The notes: generated by a model not told the origin, from the sequence alone. Shown: positions 1 through 7,298, counted from the stretch's first letter. The stretch: 18,024 nucleotides of DNA from an uncultured Eubacteriales bacterium (GCA_934597725.1 CAKTSK010000033.1:1-18024), one strand, 5' to 3'. Made by a program: numbers and translations.

Positions 1-373
1 CACCCCCGGCATCCTCTGGCCCAAGTTTGAGGATGAGACCATCGGCCTGCACCTGGCCTTCACCGGCGCGGTGCGGGACGCCATCATGGACGTGGAGACC
101 CTGGCCTGCCACCTCATGGAGCTGCTGGCCCGGCGCAAGCCGGAGGCGGTCACCGCCCGCTTCAAGTTCGAGCCACAGGAGGGCATGACCGGCTGGGAGA
201 TGCTGGAGGCCGGCGCGCGGAAGCGGGGCTTCCTCATCTCCGGCGGCGAGGTGGACCTGGAACGGATGGCCAACATCCTGCTGGACGAGTTCCGGGGCGG
301 CAAACTGGGCCGGATCACCCTGGAGCTGCCGGAGGACCTGGAGAGGGGAGCGGACCATGACGGAACACCCTGA
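1..373 (+). CDS. rbgA: Ribosome biogenesis GTPase RbgA/YlqF, 3' part only
   Basis: The gene enters from the left edge; codons are read from base 2 and 123 residues are visible before TGA at 371-373. The fragment opens with TPGILWPKF, the segment just after the G3 (DTPG) motif of circularly permuted YlqF GTPases, and continues into the C-terminal helical domain. In this family the protein binds the 50S precursor and drives a late step of large-subunit assembly in the cytoplasm. The P-loop and other G motifs lie outside the window, so GTPase integrity cannot be judged. The 3' end overlaps the start of rnhB by 17 bases, the ylqF-rnhB order known from Bacillus and other Firmicutes, which supports the call and suggests translational coupling. 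Confidence 0.88.
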   Translation, partial: TPGILWPKFEDETIGLHLAFTGAVRDAIMDVETLACHLMELLARRKPEAVTARFKFEPQEGMTGWEMLEAGARKRGFLISGGEVDLERMANILLDEFRGGKLGRITLELPEDLERGADHDGTP

Positions 374-962
374 TCTGTGGCAGCTGGAGGAAGCCGCCTT
401 TGCCCAGGGCCTGTCGGTGGTCTGCGGCGTGGACGAGGCCGGCGCGGGACCCCTGGCCGGACGGGTCTACGCCGGGGCGGTGATCCTGCCCCGGGGGTGG
501 AGCCACCCCTACCTGAACGACTCGAAAAAAGTCACCCCCCGCCGTCGGGAGATCCTGTATGACCTGATCTGCCAGCAGGCGGAGGCCTGGTCGGTGGCCT
601 GGGCCGAGCCGGAGGAGATCGACCGGATCAACATCCTCAACGCCCGGATGCTGGCCATGGAACGGGCCATCCAGGGCCTGCCCCGTCGGCCGGACCTGGC
701 ACTCATCGACGGCAATCGGGCCACCGGCATCACCGTGCCCACCCAGACAGTGGTGAAGGGAGACGGAAAGAGCGCCTCCATTGCCGCCGCCTCTATCCTG
801 GCCAAGGTGGCCCGGGACCGGTATATGGTGGACATGGCGGCGCAGTATCCCCAGTATGCCTTTGAGCGCCACAAAGGATACCCCACCAAGCTCCACTACG
901 CCCTGCTGGACCAGTACGGCCCCTGTCCCATCCACCGCAAGACCTTCCTGAAGGGACGATGA
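357..962 (+). CDS. rnhB: Ribonuclease HII
   Basis: 201 residues, the usual family length. RNase HII cuts RNA in RNA/DNA hybrids and starts removal of single ribonucleotides from DNA. The metal-binding pair D26-E27 sits in GVDEAGAGPLAG. Further conserved acids are D118 (LIDGN), D136 (KGDG) and D154 (ARDRYM), and the IAAASILAKV helix and C-terminal GPCPIHRKTF signature are present. The start at ATG 357 has a purine-rich GGGGAG stretch several bases upstream. The gene overlaps rbgA by 17 bases and yraN by 4 (ATGA), so the three are probably one transcript. One oddity is that the usual Gly-Arg-Gly of the substrate-recognition motif reads Gly-Ala-Gly at 29-31, and the later GPLAGP reads GPLAGR. 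The identity of the family is not in doubt. Confidence 0.95.
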   Translation: MTEHPDLWQLEEAAFAQGLSVVCGVDEAGAGPLAGRVYAGAVILPRGWSHPYLNDSKKVTPRRREILYDLICQQAEAWSVAWAEPEEIDRINILNARMLAMERAIQGLPRRPDLALIDGNRATGITVPTQTVVKGDGKSASIAAASILAKVARDRYMVDMAAQYPQYAFERHKGYPTKLHYALLDQYGPCPIHRKTFLKGR

Positions 963-1327
963 GGGGCGGGGACCGGTCCGCCCTGGGCCTGTGGGGAGAG
1001 CAGCAGGCCGCCGCCTATCTGCAAGAGCGAGGGCACCGCTTGCTGGCCTCCCGCTACCGCTGCCGGGAAGGGGAGATCGACCTGGTGACCGCCTGGGAGG
1101 GCTACCTCTGCTTCGTGGAGGTCAAGCTGCGGAAAGACGCCCGTCTGGCCCAGGCCCGGGAGTTTGTCACCCGGCGCAAGCAGGAAAAACTCCGTCTGGC
1201 CGCGCTACATTATTTAATAGAACATCCCTCCGCCCTCCAACCCCGGTTCGATGTGGTGGAGGTTTACGCCCCCTGCGGGGCGGCGACCCAAACCCCGGTG
1301 ATCCGTCACTGGGAAAACGCGTTTTAA
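959..1327 (+). CDS. yraN: YraN family (UPF0102) nuclease-fold protein
   Basis: 122 residues, typical for UPF0102. The family has a restriction-endonuclease-like fold. The matching residues here are E14 in GLWGEQQA, E39 and D41 in GEIDL, and E54 and K56 in FVEVK, the pattern of a PD-(D/E)XK nuclease core. The cellular role is not firmly established; gene neighbourhoods link it to DNA repair or replication, and adjacency to rnhB agrees with that. The start overlaps the rnhB stop as ATGA (959-962), so translation is probably coupled. Near its 3' end (about 1203-1226) the base composition turns AT-rich, with rare codons CTA, TTA and ATA unlike the rest of the gene. The family call is secure, the biochemical role is not. 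Confidence 0.9.
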   Translation: MRGGDRSALGLWGEQQAAAYLQERGHRLLASRYRCREGEIDLVTAWEGYLCFVEVKLRKDARLAQAREFVTRRKQEKLRLAALHYLIEHPSALQPRFDVVEVYAPCGAATQTPVIRHWENAF

Positions 1328-1362
1328 CCGATACGCCAAAGGAAAGGTGTGTGCATCGTATC

Positions 1363-2850
1363 ATGAAGTATCTCAGTACAAGAGACAAGACCCTCCGCCT
1401 CACAGCCAGCCAGGCCATTGCCCAGGGCCTGTCCCGGGACGGCGGTCTGCTGACCCCGGAATCCTTTCCCACGCTGACCCCGGCCATGCTGGAGGAGCTG
1501 CGGGGGATGTCCTACGGCCAGCGGGCCGTGGCGGTGATGGAGCTGTTCCTGGACGGGTTTTCCCGGCAGGAGCTGACCGCTTTCACCCAGGCCGGCTATG
1601 CCCCGGACAAGTTTGACGACCCCAAGGTGGCCCCCCTCCACCGGCTGGAGGAGGACACCTACTGCCTGGAGCTGTGGCACGGCCCCACCTCGGCCTTCAA
1701 GGACATGGCCCTGCAGATCCTGCCCCACCTGCTGTCGGCCTCTCTGGAGAAGAACCAGGAGGACAAGACCGTCTGTATTCTGGTGGCCACCTCCGGCGAC
1801 ACCGGCAAGGCGGCGCTGGAAGGCTTCAAGGACGTGGACCGGACCAAGATCCTGGTCTTTTATCCCAAGGACGGCGTTTCGGCGGTCCAGGCCCTGCAGA
1901 TGCAGACCCAGCAGGGGAACAACGTGGGCGTGTGCGCCGTGCACGGCAACTTTGACGACGCCCAGACCGGCGTGAAGATCCTCTTCTCCGACGAGAAGCT
2001 GCGGGAGGACCTGGCCCAGCGGGGCTACTTCCTCTCCTCGGCCAACTCCATCAACTGGGGCCGCATCCTGCCCCAGCTGGTCTACTACATCTCCGCCTAC
2101 TGCGACCTGCTCAACGAGGGGAAGATCCAGATGGGAGACCGGGTCAACTACTGCGTGCCGACGGGCAACTTCGGCAACATCCTGGCCTGCTGGTACGCCG
2201 GTCAGATGGGCCTGCCGGTGGGCAAGCTCATCTGCGCCTCCAACAGCAACAACGTGCTCACCGACTTCCTGGCCACCGGGACCTATGACCGCAACCGCCC
2301 CTTCCACACCACCATGTCCCCCTCCATGGACATTCTGGTCTCCAGCAACCTGGAGCGGCTGCTCTTCGCCCTGTCCGGCCAGAACGACCAGGAGGTGGCC
2401 GGGTACATGGAGCAGCTCAAGCAGACCGGCCGCTATACCGTCTCCGACGCCATCCGCGCCCGGCTGACGGAGGACTTCTACGGCGGCTTCTGCGACGAGA
2501 GCAAGACCGGCCAGATCATCGCCAAGGTCTGGCAGGAGCACCACTACCTCATCGACCCCCACACCGCCGTGGCCTACCAGGTGATGCAGGAATACCGGGA
2601 AAAGACCGGCGACAAGAGACCGACGGTCTTTGTCTCCACCGCCAGCCCCTTCAAGTTCTGCGACAGCGTGCTGCACAGCCTGGGCGTGGACCAGGTCCGG
2701 GAGGGCATCGGCGCCCTGGACCAGCTGACCGAGACCTCCGGTCGCCCCGCGCCTGTGCCTCTGGCCAGCCTGCGGGACAAGGCCGTGCGCTTTGACCAGA
2801 GCGTGGACAAGGAGCAGATGATGGACGTGGTCCTGGACATGCTGCGCTAA
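1363..2850 (+). CDS. thrC: Threonine synthase
   Basis: 495 residues, the length of the longer (E. coli/yeast-like) class. The enzyme is cytoplasmic, uses pyridoxal phosphate and converts O-phosphohomoserine to threonine. The Schiff-base lysine is K113 in HGPTSAFKDMAL. Also visible are the cofactor phosphate loop ATSGDTGKAA, SANSINWGRILPQ, VPTGNFGN and the C-terminal STASPFKF. The reading frame is open far upstream, but family proteins begin with MKYLSTRD-like residues, so ATG 1363 is chosen. The AAAGG at 1343-1347 is 15 bases from this ATG. GTG at 1351, adding four residues, is possible but would be too close to that site. It follows yraN by 35 bases and precedes a phosphoesterase by 15. No threonine attenuator, T-box or riboswitch is visible in the short gap. 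No other threonine-pathway gene is nearby. Confidence 0.95.
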   Translation: MKYLSTRDKTLRLTASQAIAQGLSRDGGLLTPESFPTLTPAMLEELRGMSYGQRAVAVMELFLDGFSRQELTAFTQAGYAPDKFDDPKVAPLHRLEEDTYCLELWHGPTSAFKDMALQILPHLLSASLEKNQEDKTVCILVATSGDTGKAALEGFKDVDRTKILVFYPKDGVSAVQALQMQTQQGNNVGVCAVHGNFDDAQTGVKILFSDEKLREDLAQRGYFLSSANSINWGRILPQLVYYISAYCDLLNEGKIQMGDRVNYCVPTGNFGNILACWYAGQMGLPVGKLICASNSNNVLTDFLATGTYDRNRPFHTTMSPSMDILVSSNLERLLFALSGQNDQEVAGYMEQLKQTGRYTVSDAIRARLTEDFYGGFCDESKTGQIIAKVWQEHHYLIDPHTAVAYQVMQEYREKTGDKRPTVFVSTASPFKFCDSVLHSLGVDQVREGIGALDQLTETSGRPAPVPLASLRDKAVRFDQSVDKEQMMDVVLDMLR

Positions 2851-2865
2851 AAGGACGGTGAGCCT

Positions 2866-3552
2866 ATGGCGCTGTATACCATCGGAGACCCTCACCTCTC
2901 GCTGGGCAGCAGCAAGCCCATGGATGTGTTCGGCGGCGCCTGGAAGGGGTATCTGGACAAGCTGACCCAGGGGCTGTCGGTGCTGCGGCCCGAGGACACC
3001 CTGGTCCTGGCCGGCGACATCTCCTGGGGCATGAGCCTGGAGGAGTCGGCGGCGGACTTTGCCTGGCTGGACGCCCTGCCGGGGCGGAAGATCCTGATGA
3101 AGGGCAACCACGACTACTGGTGGAACACGGCGGCCAAGATGACCCGCTTTTTCGCCGAGCGGGGGTTTACCAGCCTGGAGATCCTCCACAACAACTGCCA
3201 TCTCTATGGCTCGGTGGCCCTGTGCGGCACCCGGGGATGGTTCTATGAGGAGGAAAAGCCGGGCCAGAGCCAGAAGGTCTTTCTCCGGGAGCTGCAGCGG
3301 CTGGAGACCTCGCTGAAAGCGGCCGGAGACCGGGAGAAGCTCTGCTTTCTCCACTATCCCCCCTGCTACACCGGCTACCGCTGCCAGCCCATCCTGGATC
3401 TGCTGGAACAATACCAGGTCCGGGCCTGCTATTACGGCCATCTCCACGGCGGCAGCCACCGCCTGGCCCTGCAAGGCTGGCAGGGCGGGGTGGAGTACCA
3501 CCTGGTCTCGGCGGATTACCTAAACTTTTGCCCGGAAAAAATCTTGGAATGA
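2866..3552 (+). CDS. Calcineurin-like metallophosphoesterase
   Basis: 228 residues. All metal-binding blocks of the calcineurin-like phosphoesterase fold are present in order: D8 and H10 (GDPH), D51 (GDISW), N81 and H82 (GNHDYWW), H163 (HYPP), and H192 and H194 (GHLHG). This predicts a two-metal hydrolase of phosphomono- or phosphodiesters. The physiological substrate cannot be read from the sequence. No signal peptide or membrane segment is seen, so it is probably cytoplasmic. The start ATG 2866 lies ten bases after AAGGA (2851-2855). It sits 15 bases after thrC and is probably co-transcribed with it, though no shared pathway is evident. No hairpin terminator follows; the next 115 bases hold the trigger factor leader. 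Confidence 0.9.
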   Translation: MALYTIGDPHLSLGSSKPMDVFGGAWKGYLDKLTQGLSVLRPEDTLVLAGDISWGMSLEESAADFAWLDALPGRKILMKGNHDYWWNTAAKMTRFFAERGFTSLEILHNNCHLYGSVALCGTRGWFYEEEKPGQSQKVFLRELQRLETSLKAAGDREKLCFLHYPPCYTGYRCQPILDLLEQYQVRACYYGHLHGGSHRLALQGWQGGVEYHLVSADYLNFCPEKILE

Positions 3553-3667
3553 GGAAAAAAAGTCTGGTAATTCGCAAAGGAATCTGATAATATAGCCTAT
3601 ATATACTGCAATACAATGCCTTTTCAGGCCCTCACGGGCGCAGAAAGGGTGTTTCACAGGAGGAAAA
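3553..3667 (+). promoter_or_regulatory. Leader region with candidate promoter of tig
   Basis: This 115-base gap is clearly more AT-rich than its surroundings. GATAAT at 3586-3591 is a five-of-six match to the -10 consensus, and TATACT at 3602-3607 is a second candidate; neither has a good TTGACA-like box at the right distance. Downstream, GCCC (3628-3631) pairs with GGGC (3636-3639) inside an outer CCTTT/AAAGG stem (3619-3623 with 3644-3648), a small hairpin ahead of the ribosome binding site. It is the only gap in the left half roomy enough for a promoter of the chaperone-protease block. No CIRCE or CtsR-like operator was seen. Confidence 0.4.
3658..3663 (+). promoter_or_regulatory. Ribosome binding site of tig, start undecided
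   Basis: A perfect AGGAGG lies 4 bases before ATG 3668 and 10 bases before the in-frame ATG 3674. Trigger factors usually begin MNVK-like, which matches the second ATG (MNVKSVV), while the spacing does not settle the matter. The difference is two residues. Confidence 0.6.
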
Positions 3668-5227
3668 ATGGACATGAATGTCAAGAGCGTTGTAGAAAAC
3701 AAAGAGAAGTACGAGGTCGAACTGACCATCGAAGTGGATCAGAAGACCTTTGAGGAGGGTCTGGACAAGGCGTATCGCAAGAGCCGCAGCAACATCTCCG
3801 TCCCCGGCTTCCGCAAGGGCAAGGCCCCCCGGAAGGTGATCGAGGGAATGTATGGCGCCGGCGTGTTCTATGAAGACGCCGTGGAAGAGATCTATCCCCA
3901 GGCTTGTCTCGAGGCCATCCAGGAGCAGGGGCTGGATTCCGTCGCTCCCCCCAAGGTGGAGATCACCGAGCTGGGGAAGGAGGGCTTTACCTTTAAGGCA
4001 ATCGTGACCGTTCGTCCCGTGATCACCCTGAAGCAGTATAAGGGCCTGGAGGCTGACAAGGTCCTGCCCACCGTCACCGACGAGGCAGTGGAGAACGAGC
4101 TGAAGCAGTATGTGGACCGTGCCACCCAGCTCGAGCCCGTGGACCGCGCCGCCGAGATGGGCGACAGCATGGTCATGGACTACGAAGGCCGCAAGGACGG
4201 CGTGCCCTTTGACGGCGGCGCTGCCAAGGGCTATGAGCTGGCCCTGGGCTCCCACACCTTCATCCCCGGCTTTGAAGAGCAGGTGGTGGGCATGAAGGCC
4301 GGCGAGGAGAAGACCATCGACCTGACCTTCCCCGAGAACTATCACGCCGAGGATCTGGCCGGCAAGCCCGTCCAGTTCACCGTCAAGTGCATCGAGGTCA
4401 AGGAGAAGAAGGCCCCCGCCATCGACGACGAGTTCGCCAAGGACGTGTCCGAGTTCGAGACCCTGGCCGAGTTCAAGGAAGACCTGAAGCAGAAGATCGT
4501 GGACCGGAACATGGCCCAGAGCGAGGCCAAGTTCCGCCAGGCCCTGCTGGCCCAGATGTGCGACCAGGTGGACATCGAGCTGCCCGAGGCCATGATCGAC
4601 AACCAGATCAACGGCCTGGTGGAGAACTATGCTGCCCGCCTGGAGCAGCAGGGCATCAGCCTGGACCTCTACCTGCAGTACATGCAGATGAGCGTGGAGA
4701 AGCTGCGCGAGGACCTGAAGGAGCCCGCCGTGACCCAGATCAAGCAGCAGATGGCCCTGGACGCCGTCGTGGCTGCCGAGGGGATCGAGGTCAGCGACGA
4801 GGACATGGACGAGGAGATCAAGAAGGCTGCCGCCAACCTCAATGTTCCCTATGAGCGGGTCATCGAGGGCCTGGACCGGGCCGGCCTGAAGAAGGACCTG
4901 GCCCGCGACCGCGCCATGGCTGTGGTGGCCGCCGCCGCCAAGCCCCACCTGATCGCTGCCGAAGCAGACGACGGGGAGATCAAGCTCACCGAAGTGACCA
5001 AGGACGAGGAGCCCAAGGCCGAGGAGAGCAAGGAAGAGGCCAAGCCCAAGAAGCGCACCACCAAGGCCAAGGCTGAGGAGAGCGCAGAGGACGGCGCCGA
5101 GAAGAAGCCTGCCAAGAAGACCACCAGAGCCAAGAAGACTGCCGCCGAGGGCGAGGAAGCCCCCAAGAAGACCACCCGCAAGAAGAAGGCCGAGGAGAAG
5201 GCCGAAGAACCCAAGGGTGAGGAATAA
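3668..5227 (+). CDS. tig: Trigger factor (ribosome-associated chaperone, PPIase)
   Basis: 519 residues, clearly longer than the usual 420-450. Trigger factor docks at the ribosomal exit tunnel and shields new chains; its middle domain is an FKBP-type prolyl isomerase. The ribosome-binding domain is residues 1 to about 115, with the signature GFRKGKAP at 47-54. The FKBP domain is about 164-248 (MGDSMVMDYEG to VKCIEVKE). The helical chaperone domain runs to about 430. After that comes an extra tail of about 87 residues made almost only of Lys, Glu, Ala, Thr, Pro and Arg, with repeated KKTTR/KKRTTK blocks like those in histone H1-type tails. The tail is not part of the canonical fold; its role is unknown. 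The gene heads the classic tig-clpP-clpX-lon order, with clpP 54 bases downstream. Confidence 0.95.
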   Translation: MDMNVKSVVENKEKYEVELTIEVDQKTFEEGLDKAYRKSRSNISVPGFRKGKAPRKVIEGMYGAGVFYEDAVEEIYPQACLEAIQEQGLDSVAPPKVEITELGKEGFTFKAIVTVRPVITLKQYKGLEADKVLPTVTDEAVENELKQYVDRATQLEPVDRAAEMGDSMVMDYEGRKDGVPFDGGAAKGYELALGSHTFIPGFEEQVVGMKAGEEKTIDLTFPENYHAEDLAGKPVQFTVKCIEVKEKKAPAIDDEFAKDVSEFETLAEFKEDLKQKIVDRNMAQSEAKFRQALLAQMCDQVDIELPEAMIDNQINGLVENYAARLEQQGISLDLYLQYMQMSVEKLREDLKEPAVTQIKQQMALDAVVAAEGIEVSDEDMDEEIKKAAANLNVPYERVIEGLDRAGLKKDLARDRAMAVVAAAAKPHLIAAEADDGEIKLTEVTKDEEPKAEESKEEAKPKKRTTKAKAEESAEDGAEKKPAKKTTRAKKTAAEGEEAPKKTTRKKKAEEKAEEPKGEE

Positions 5228-5264
5228 TTTTCCGTCAGGCGGGCATACTGTGCTCTGAATGGAA

Positions 5265-5285
5265 AAGGAGATCATGCAATTATGA
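5265..5285 (+). promoter_or_regulatory. clpP ribosome binding site with overlapping mini-ORF
   Basis: AAGGAG (5265-5270) is 11 bases from the clpP ATG (5282), a long spacing. Between them an out-of-frame ATG at 5274 opens a three-codon frame, Met-Gln-Leu, whose TGA (5283-5285) overlaps the clpP start as ATGA. It may be chance, or a minimal coupled leader; the first ATG is only three bases from the binding site, which is close for efficient initiation. Confidence 0.35.
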
Positions 5286-5863
5286 GTTTAGTGCCCTATG
5301 TAGTCGAACAAACCAACCGGGGAGAGCGGTCCTATGACATTTTCTCCCGCTTGCTCAACGACCGGATCATTTTCCTGTCGGAGGAGGTCAACGATACCAC
5401 TGCCAGCCTTGTGGTGGCCCAGCTGCTGTATCTGGAGTCTCAGAACCCGGACCAGGACATCCAGTTCTACATCAACAGCCCCGGCGGCTCTGTCACCGCG
5501 GGCATGGCCATCTATGACACCATGCAGTATATCAAGTGCGACGTGTCCACCATCTGCATCGGCATGGCGGCCAGTATGGGCGCCTTCCTCCTGGCAGCCG
5601 GGACCAAGGGCAAGCGGATGGCGCTGCCCAACGCAGAGATCATGATCCATCAGCCCTCTGCCGGGACCCAGGGTCAGATCACGGACATGGCCATCCATCT
5701 CAAGCGCCTGGAAGTGATCAAGAAGCGGATGAACCATATCCTCTCGGAAAACACCGGAAAGCCCCTGGATGTGGTCACTGCCGACTGCGAGCGGGACAAT
5801 TTCATGTCTGCCCAAGAGGCCATGGAATACGGCCTGATTGATAAAGTGATCGAGAAACGCTGA
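5282..5863 (+). CDS. clpP: ATP-dependent Clp protease proteolytic subunit
   Basis: 193 residues, the standard length. ClpP is the serine peptidase that forms two stacked heptameric rings and degrades proteins fed in by ClpX or another Clp ATPase. The catalytic triad is complete: S98 in GMAASMGA, H123 in MIHQP and D172 in ERDNF. The NSPGGSV strand (65-71) and the handle-region helix are also present. The N-terminus MSLVPYVVEQT matches mature ClpP closely, so little or no propeptide is expected. It lies between tig and clpX as in many bacteria and is followed within ten bases by an intrinsic terminator. No truncation or altered catalytic residue is seen. Confidence 0.97.
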   Translation: MSLVPYVVEQTNRGERSYDIFSRLLNDRIIFLSEEVNDTTASLVVAQLLYLESQNPDQDIQFYINSPGGSVTAGMAIYDTMQYIKCDVSTICIGMAASMGAFLLAAGTKGKRMALPNAEIMIHQPSAGTQGQITDMAIHLKRLEVIKKRMNHILSENTGKPLDVVTADCERDNFMSAQEAMEYGLIDKVIEKR

Positions 5864-5872
5864 TATGCCAAG

Positions 5873-5902
5873 AAAAAAGGGGGGCGTGGGTCCCCCTTTT
5901 TT
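5873..5902 (+). terminator. Intrinsic terminator between clpP and clpX
   Basis: AAAAAAGGGGG (5873-5883) pairs with CCCCCTTTTTT (5892-5902) around an eight-base loop, ending in six T. The A-tract on the left arm means it could also act on the minus strand. Only 26 bases separate it from the clpX start, so there is no room for a promoter after it. Confidence 0.8.
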
Positions 5903-5928
5903 CCGCGTTAGAAAGAGGTGAAACAGTT

Positions 5929-7245
5929 TTGTCCAAGAACGATGAAAAACGGGCCATCCGCTGCTCCTTCTGCGGCAAGCACCAGGACCAGGTGGCCAAG
6001 ATCATCGCCGGGCCGGGCGCCTACATCTGCAACGAATGTGTCCATCTGTGCATGGACATTTTGGATAACATGAATCCCCCGGAAGAGCCCCTGGTGAACC
6101 CGGATATGCCGGAGATCATCCCCAGCCCCAAGGAGATCAAGTCCTACCTGGACGAGTATGTCATCGGCCAGGACGCGGCCAAGGTCGCCCTGTCGGTGGC
6201 GGTGTACAACCACTATAAGCGGATCTACTTCGGCGGAGACGACGTGGAGCTGCAAAAGAGCAACATCCTGCTGCTCGGCCCCACCGGCAGCGGGAAGACG
6301 CTGCTGGCCCAGACCTTGGCCAAGATCCTCAAGGTCCCCTTCGCCATCGCCGACGCCACCACCCTCACCGAGGCCGGCTATGTGGGCGACGACGTGGAGA
6401 ACATTCTGCTGCGCCTGGTCCAGGCCGCCGATTACGACATCGAGCAGGCGGAACGGGGGATCATCTATATCGACGAGATGGATAAGATCGCCCGCAAGAG
6501 TGAGAACACCTCCATCACCCGGGACGTGTCCGGGGAAGGGGTGCAGCAGGCCCTGCTGAAGATCCTGGAGGGCACCGTGGCCAACGTCCCCCCCCAGGGC
6601 GGCCGGAAGCACCCCCACCAGGAGTTCATCCAGGTCAACACCAAGAACATTCTCTTCATCTGCGGCGGCGCCTTTGACGGCGTGGAAAAGATCATCGAAA
6701 AGCGGGTCAATCAGAATGGCATCGGCTTTGGGGCAGAGATCCTGAGCAAGGAAGAGATGGAACAGCGCAACGTGCTGGGGCAGCTCCAGCCCCACGACCT
6801 GCTCAAGTTCGGCATCATTCCCGAGCTGGTGGGCCGCCTGCCGGTGATCACGGCCCTGGAGCCTCTGCGCCGGGAGGATCTGGTGCGGATCCTCACCGAG
6901 CCGAAGAACGCGCTGGTCAAGCAGTATCAGAAGCTGCTGGAGTATGACATGGTGAAGCTGGTCTTTACCCCCGGGGCCTTGGAGGCGGTGGCCGACAAGT
7001 CCATGGAGCGGGGCATCGGCGCCAGAGGCCTGCGGGCGGTGCTGGAGGAGATCATGTCTCCCATCATGTATGACATCCCCTCGGACAACACCATCGTGGA
7101 GGTGGACATCACCCCCGAGAGCGTGAAGGACGGGACGGAACCTGTGCTCATCCGGGATGCCGACCGGCCGCCCCGCCCCCATCTGGGTGCGGCGGCCCTG
7201 CGCGCCCAAAGCGGGGGCCTGGCCCATCAGGACGGCACAGCCTGA
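5929..7245 (+). CDS. clpX: ATP-dependent Clp protease ATP-binding subunit ClpX
   Basis: 438 residues. ClpX is a hexameric AAA+ unfoldase that recognises substrates and passes them to ClpP. The N-terminal zinc-binding domain has C12, C15, C34 and C37. The AAA+ core shows Walker A GPTGSGKT (K123), Walker B D182-E183 in YIDEMDK, the pore motif GYVGDD, the RKH loop in GGRKHPH, and the sensor 2 motif GIGARGLR. The ClpP-docking tripeptide I265-G266-F267 is intact, so pairing with the neighbouring ClpP is expected. TTG 5929 is taken as start because AGAGGTG (5914-5920) is eight bases upstream and the sequence matches the family N-terminus from there. The last 30 or so residues, rich in Pro, Arg, Ala and Gly, run past the usual end. 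Terminators lie on both sides of the gene. Confidence 0.96.
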   Translation: MSKNDEKRAIRCSFCGKHQDQVAKIIAGPGAYICNECVHLCMDILDNMNPPEEPLVNPDMPEIIPSPKEIKSYLDEYVIGQDAAKVALSVAVYNHYKRIYFGGDDVELQKSNILLLGPTGSGKTLLAQTLAKILKVPFAIADATTLTEAGYVGDDVENILLRLVQAADYDIEQAERGIIYIDEMDKIARKSENTSITRDVSGEGVQQALLKILEGTVANVPPQGGRKHPHQEFIQVNTKNILFICGGAFDGVEKIIEKRVNQNGIGFGAEILSKEEMEQRNVLGQLQPHDLLKFGIIPELVGRLPVITALEPLRREDLVRILTEPKNALVKQYQKLLEYDMVKLVFTPGALEAVADKSMERGIGARGLRAVLEEIMSPIMYDIPSDNTIVEVDITPESVKDGTEPVLIRDADRPPRPHLGAAALRAQSGGLAHQDGTA

Positions 7246-7261
7246 ACAACACAGGAAATGC

Positions 7262-7298
7262 AGGGCGGAGGGGGAAACTTCTCCGCCCTTTCTTCTTT
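7262..7298 (+). terminator. Intrinsic terminator between clpX and lon
   Basis: AGGGCGGAG (7262-7270) pairs perfectly with CTCCGCCCT (7281-7289) over a ten-base loop, followed by the T-rich run TTCTTCTTT. It begins 17 bases after the clpX stop and ends 47 bases before lon. A further GGCGGAG copy at 7311-7317 could pair with the same right arm in read-through RNA. Confidence 0.8.

Noticed and set aside
991..1362. N-terminal extension of threonine synthase
   Set aside because: The frame is open, but this stretch is yraN in another frame and does not resemble threonine synthase. The family sequence begins at MKYLSTRD.
1328..1362. Threonine attenuator or T-box before thrC
   Set aside because: The gap is only 35 bases, with no hairpin, T-run or leader peptide rich in Thr or Ile codons.
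1324..3501. Long open frame on the minus strand opposite thrC and the phosphoesterase
   Set aside because: Shadow of two well-supported + strand genes, biased composition and no recognisable domain.
5005..5220. Repeats in the tig tail as a CRISPR or DNA tandem array
   Set aside because: The repeats are short, imperfect, in frame and explained by Lys/Thr/Ala codons; there are no spacers.
3632..5275. Leucine/glycine-rich open frame on the minus strand opposite tig
   Set aside because: The composition is the complement of trigger factor's Lys/Glu-rich codons. It also runs through the tig leader and shows no plausible family.
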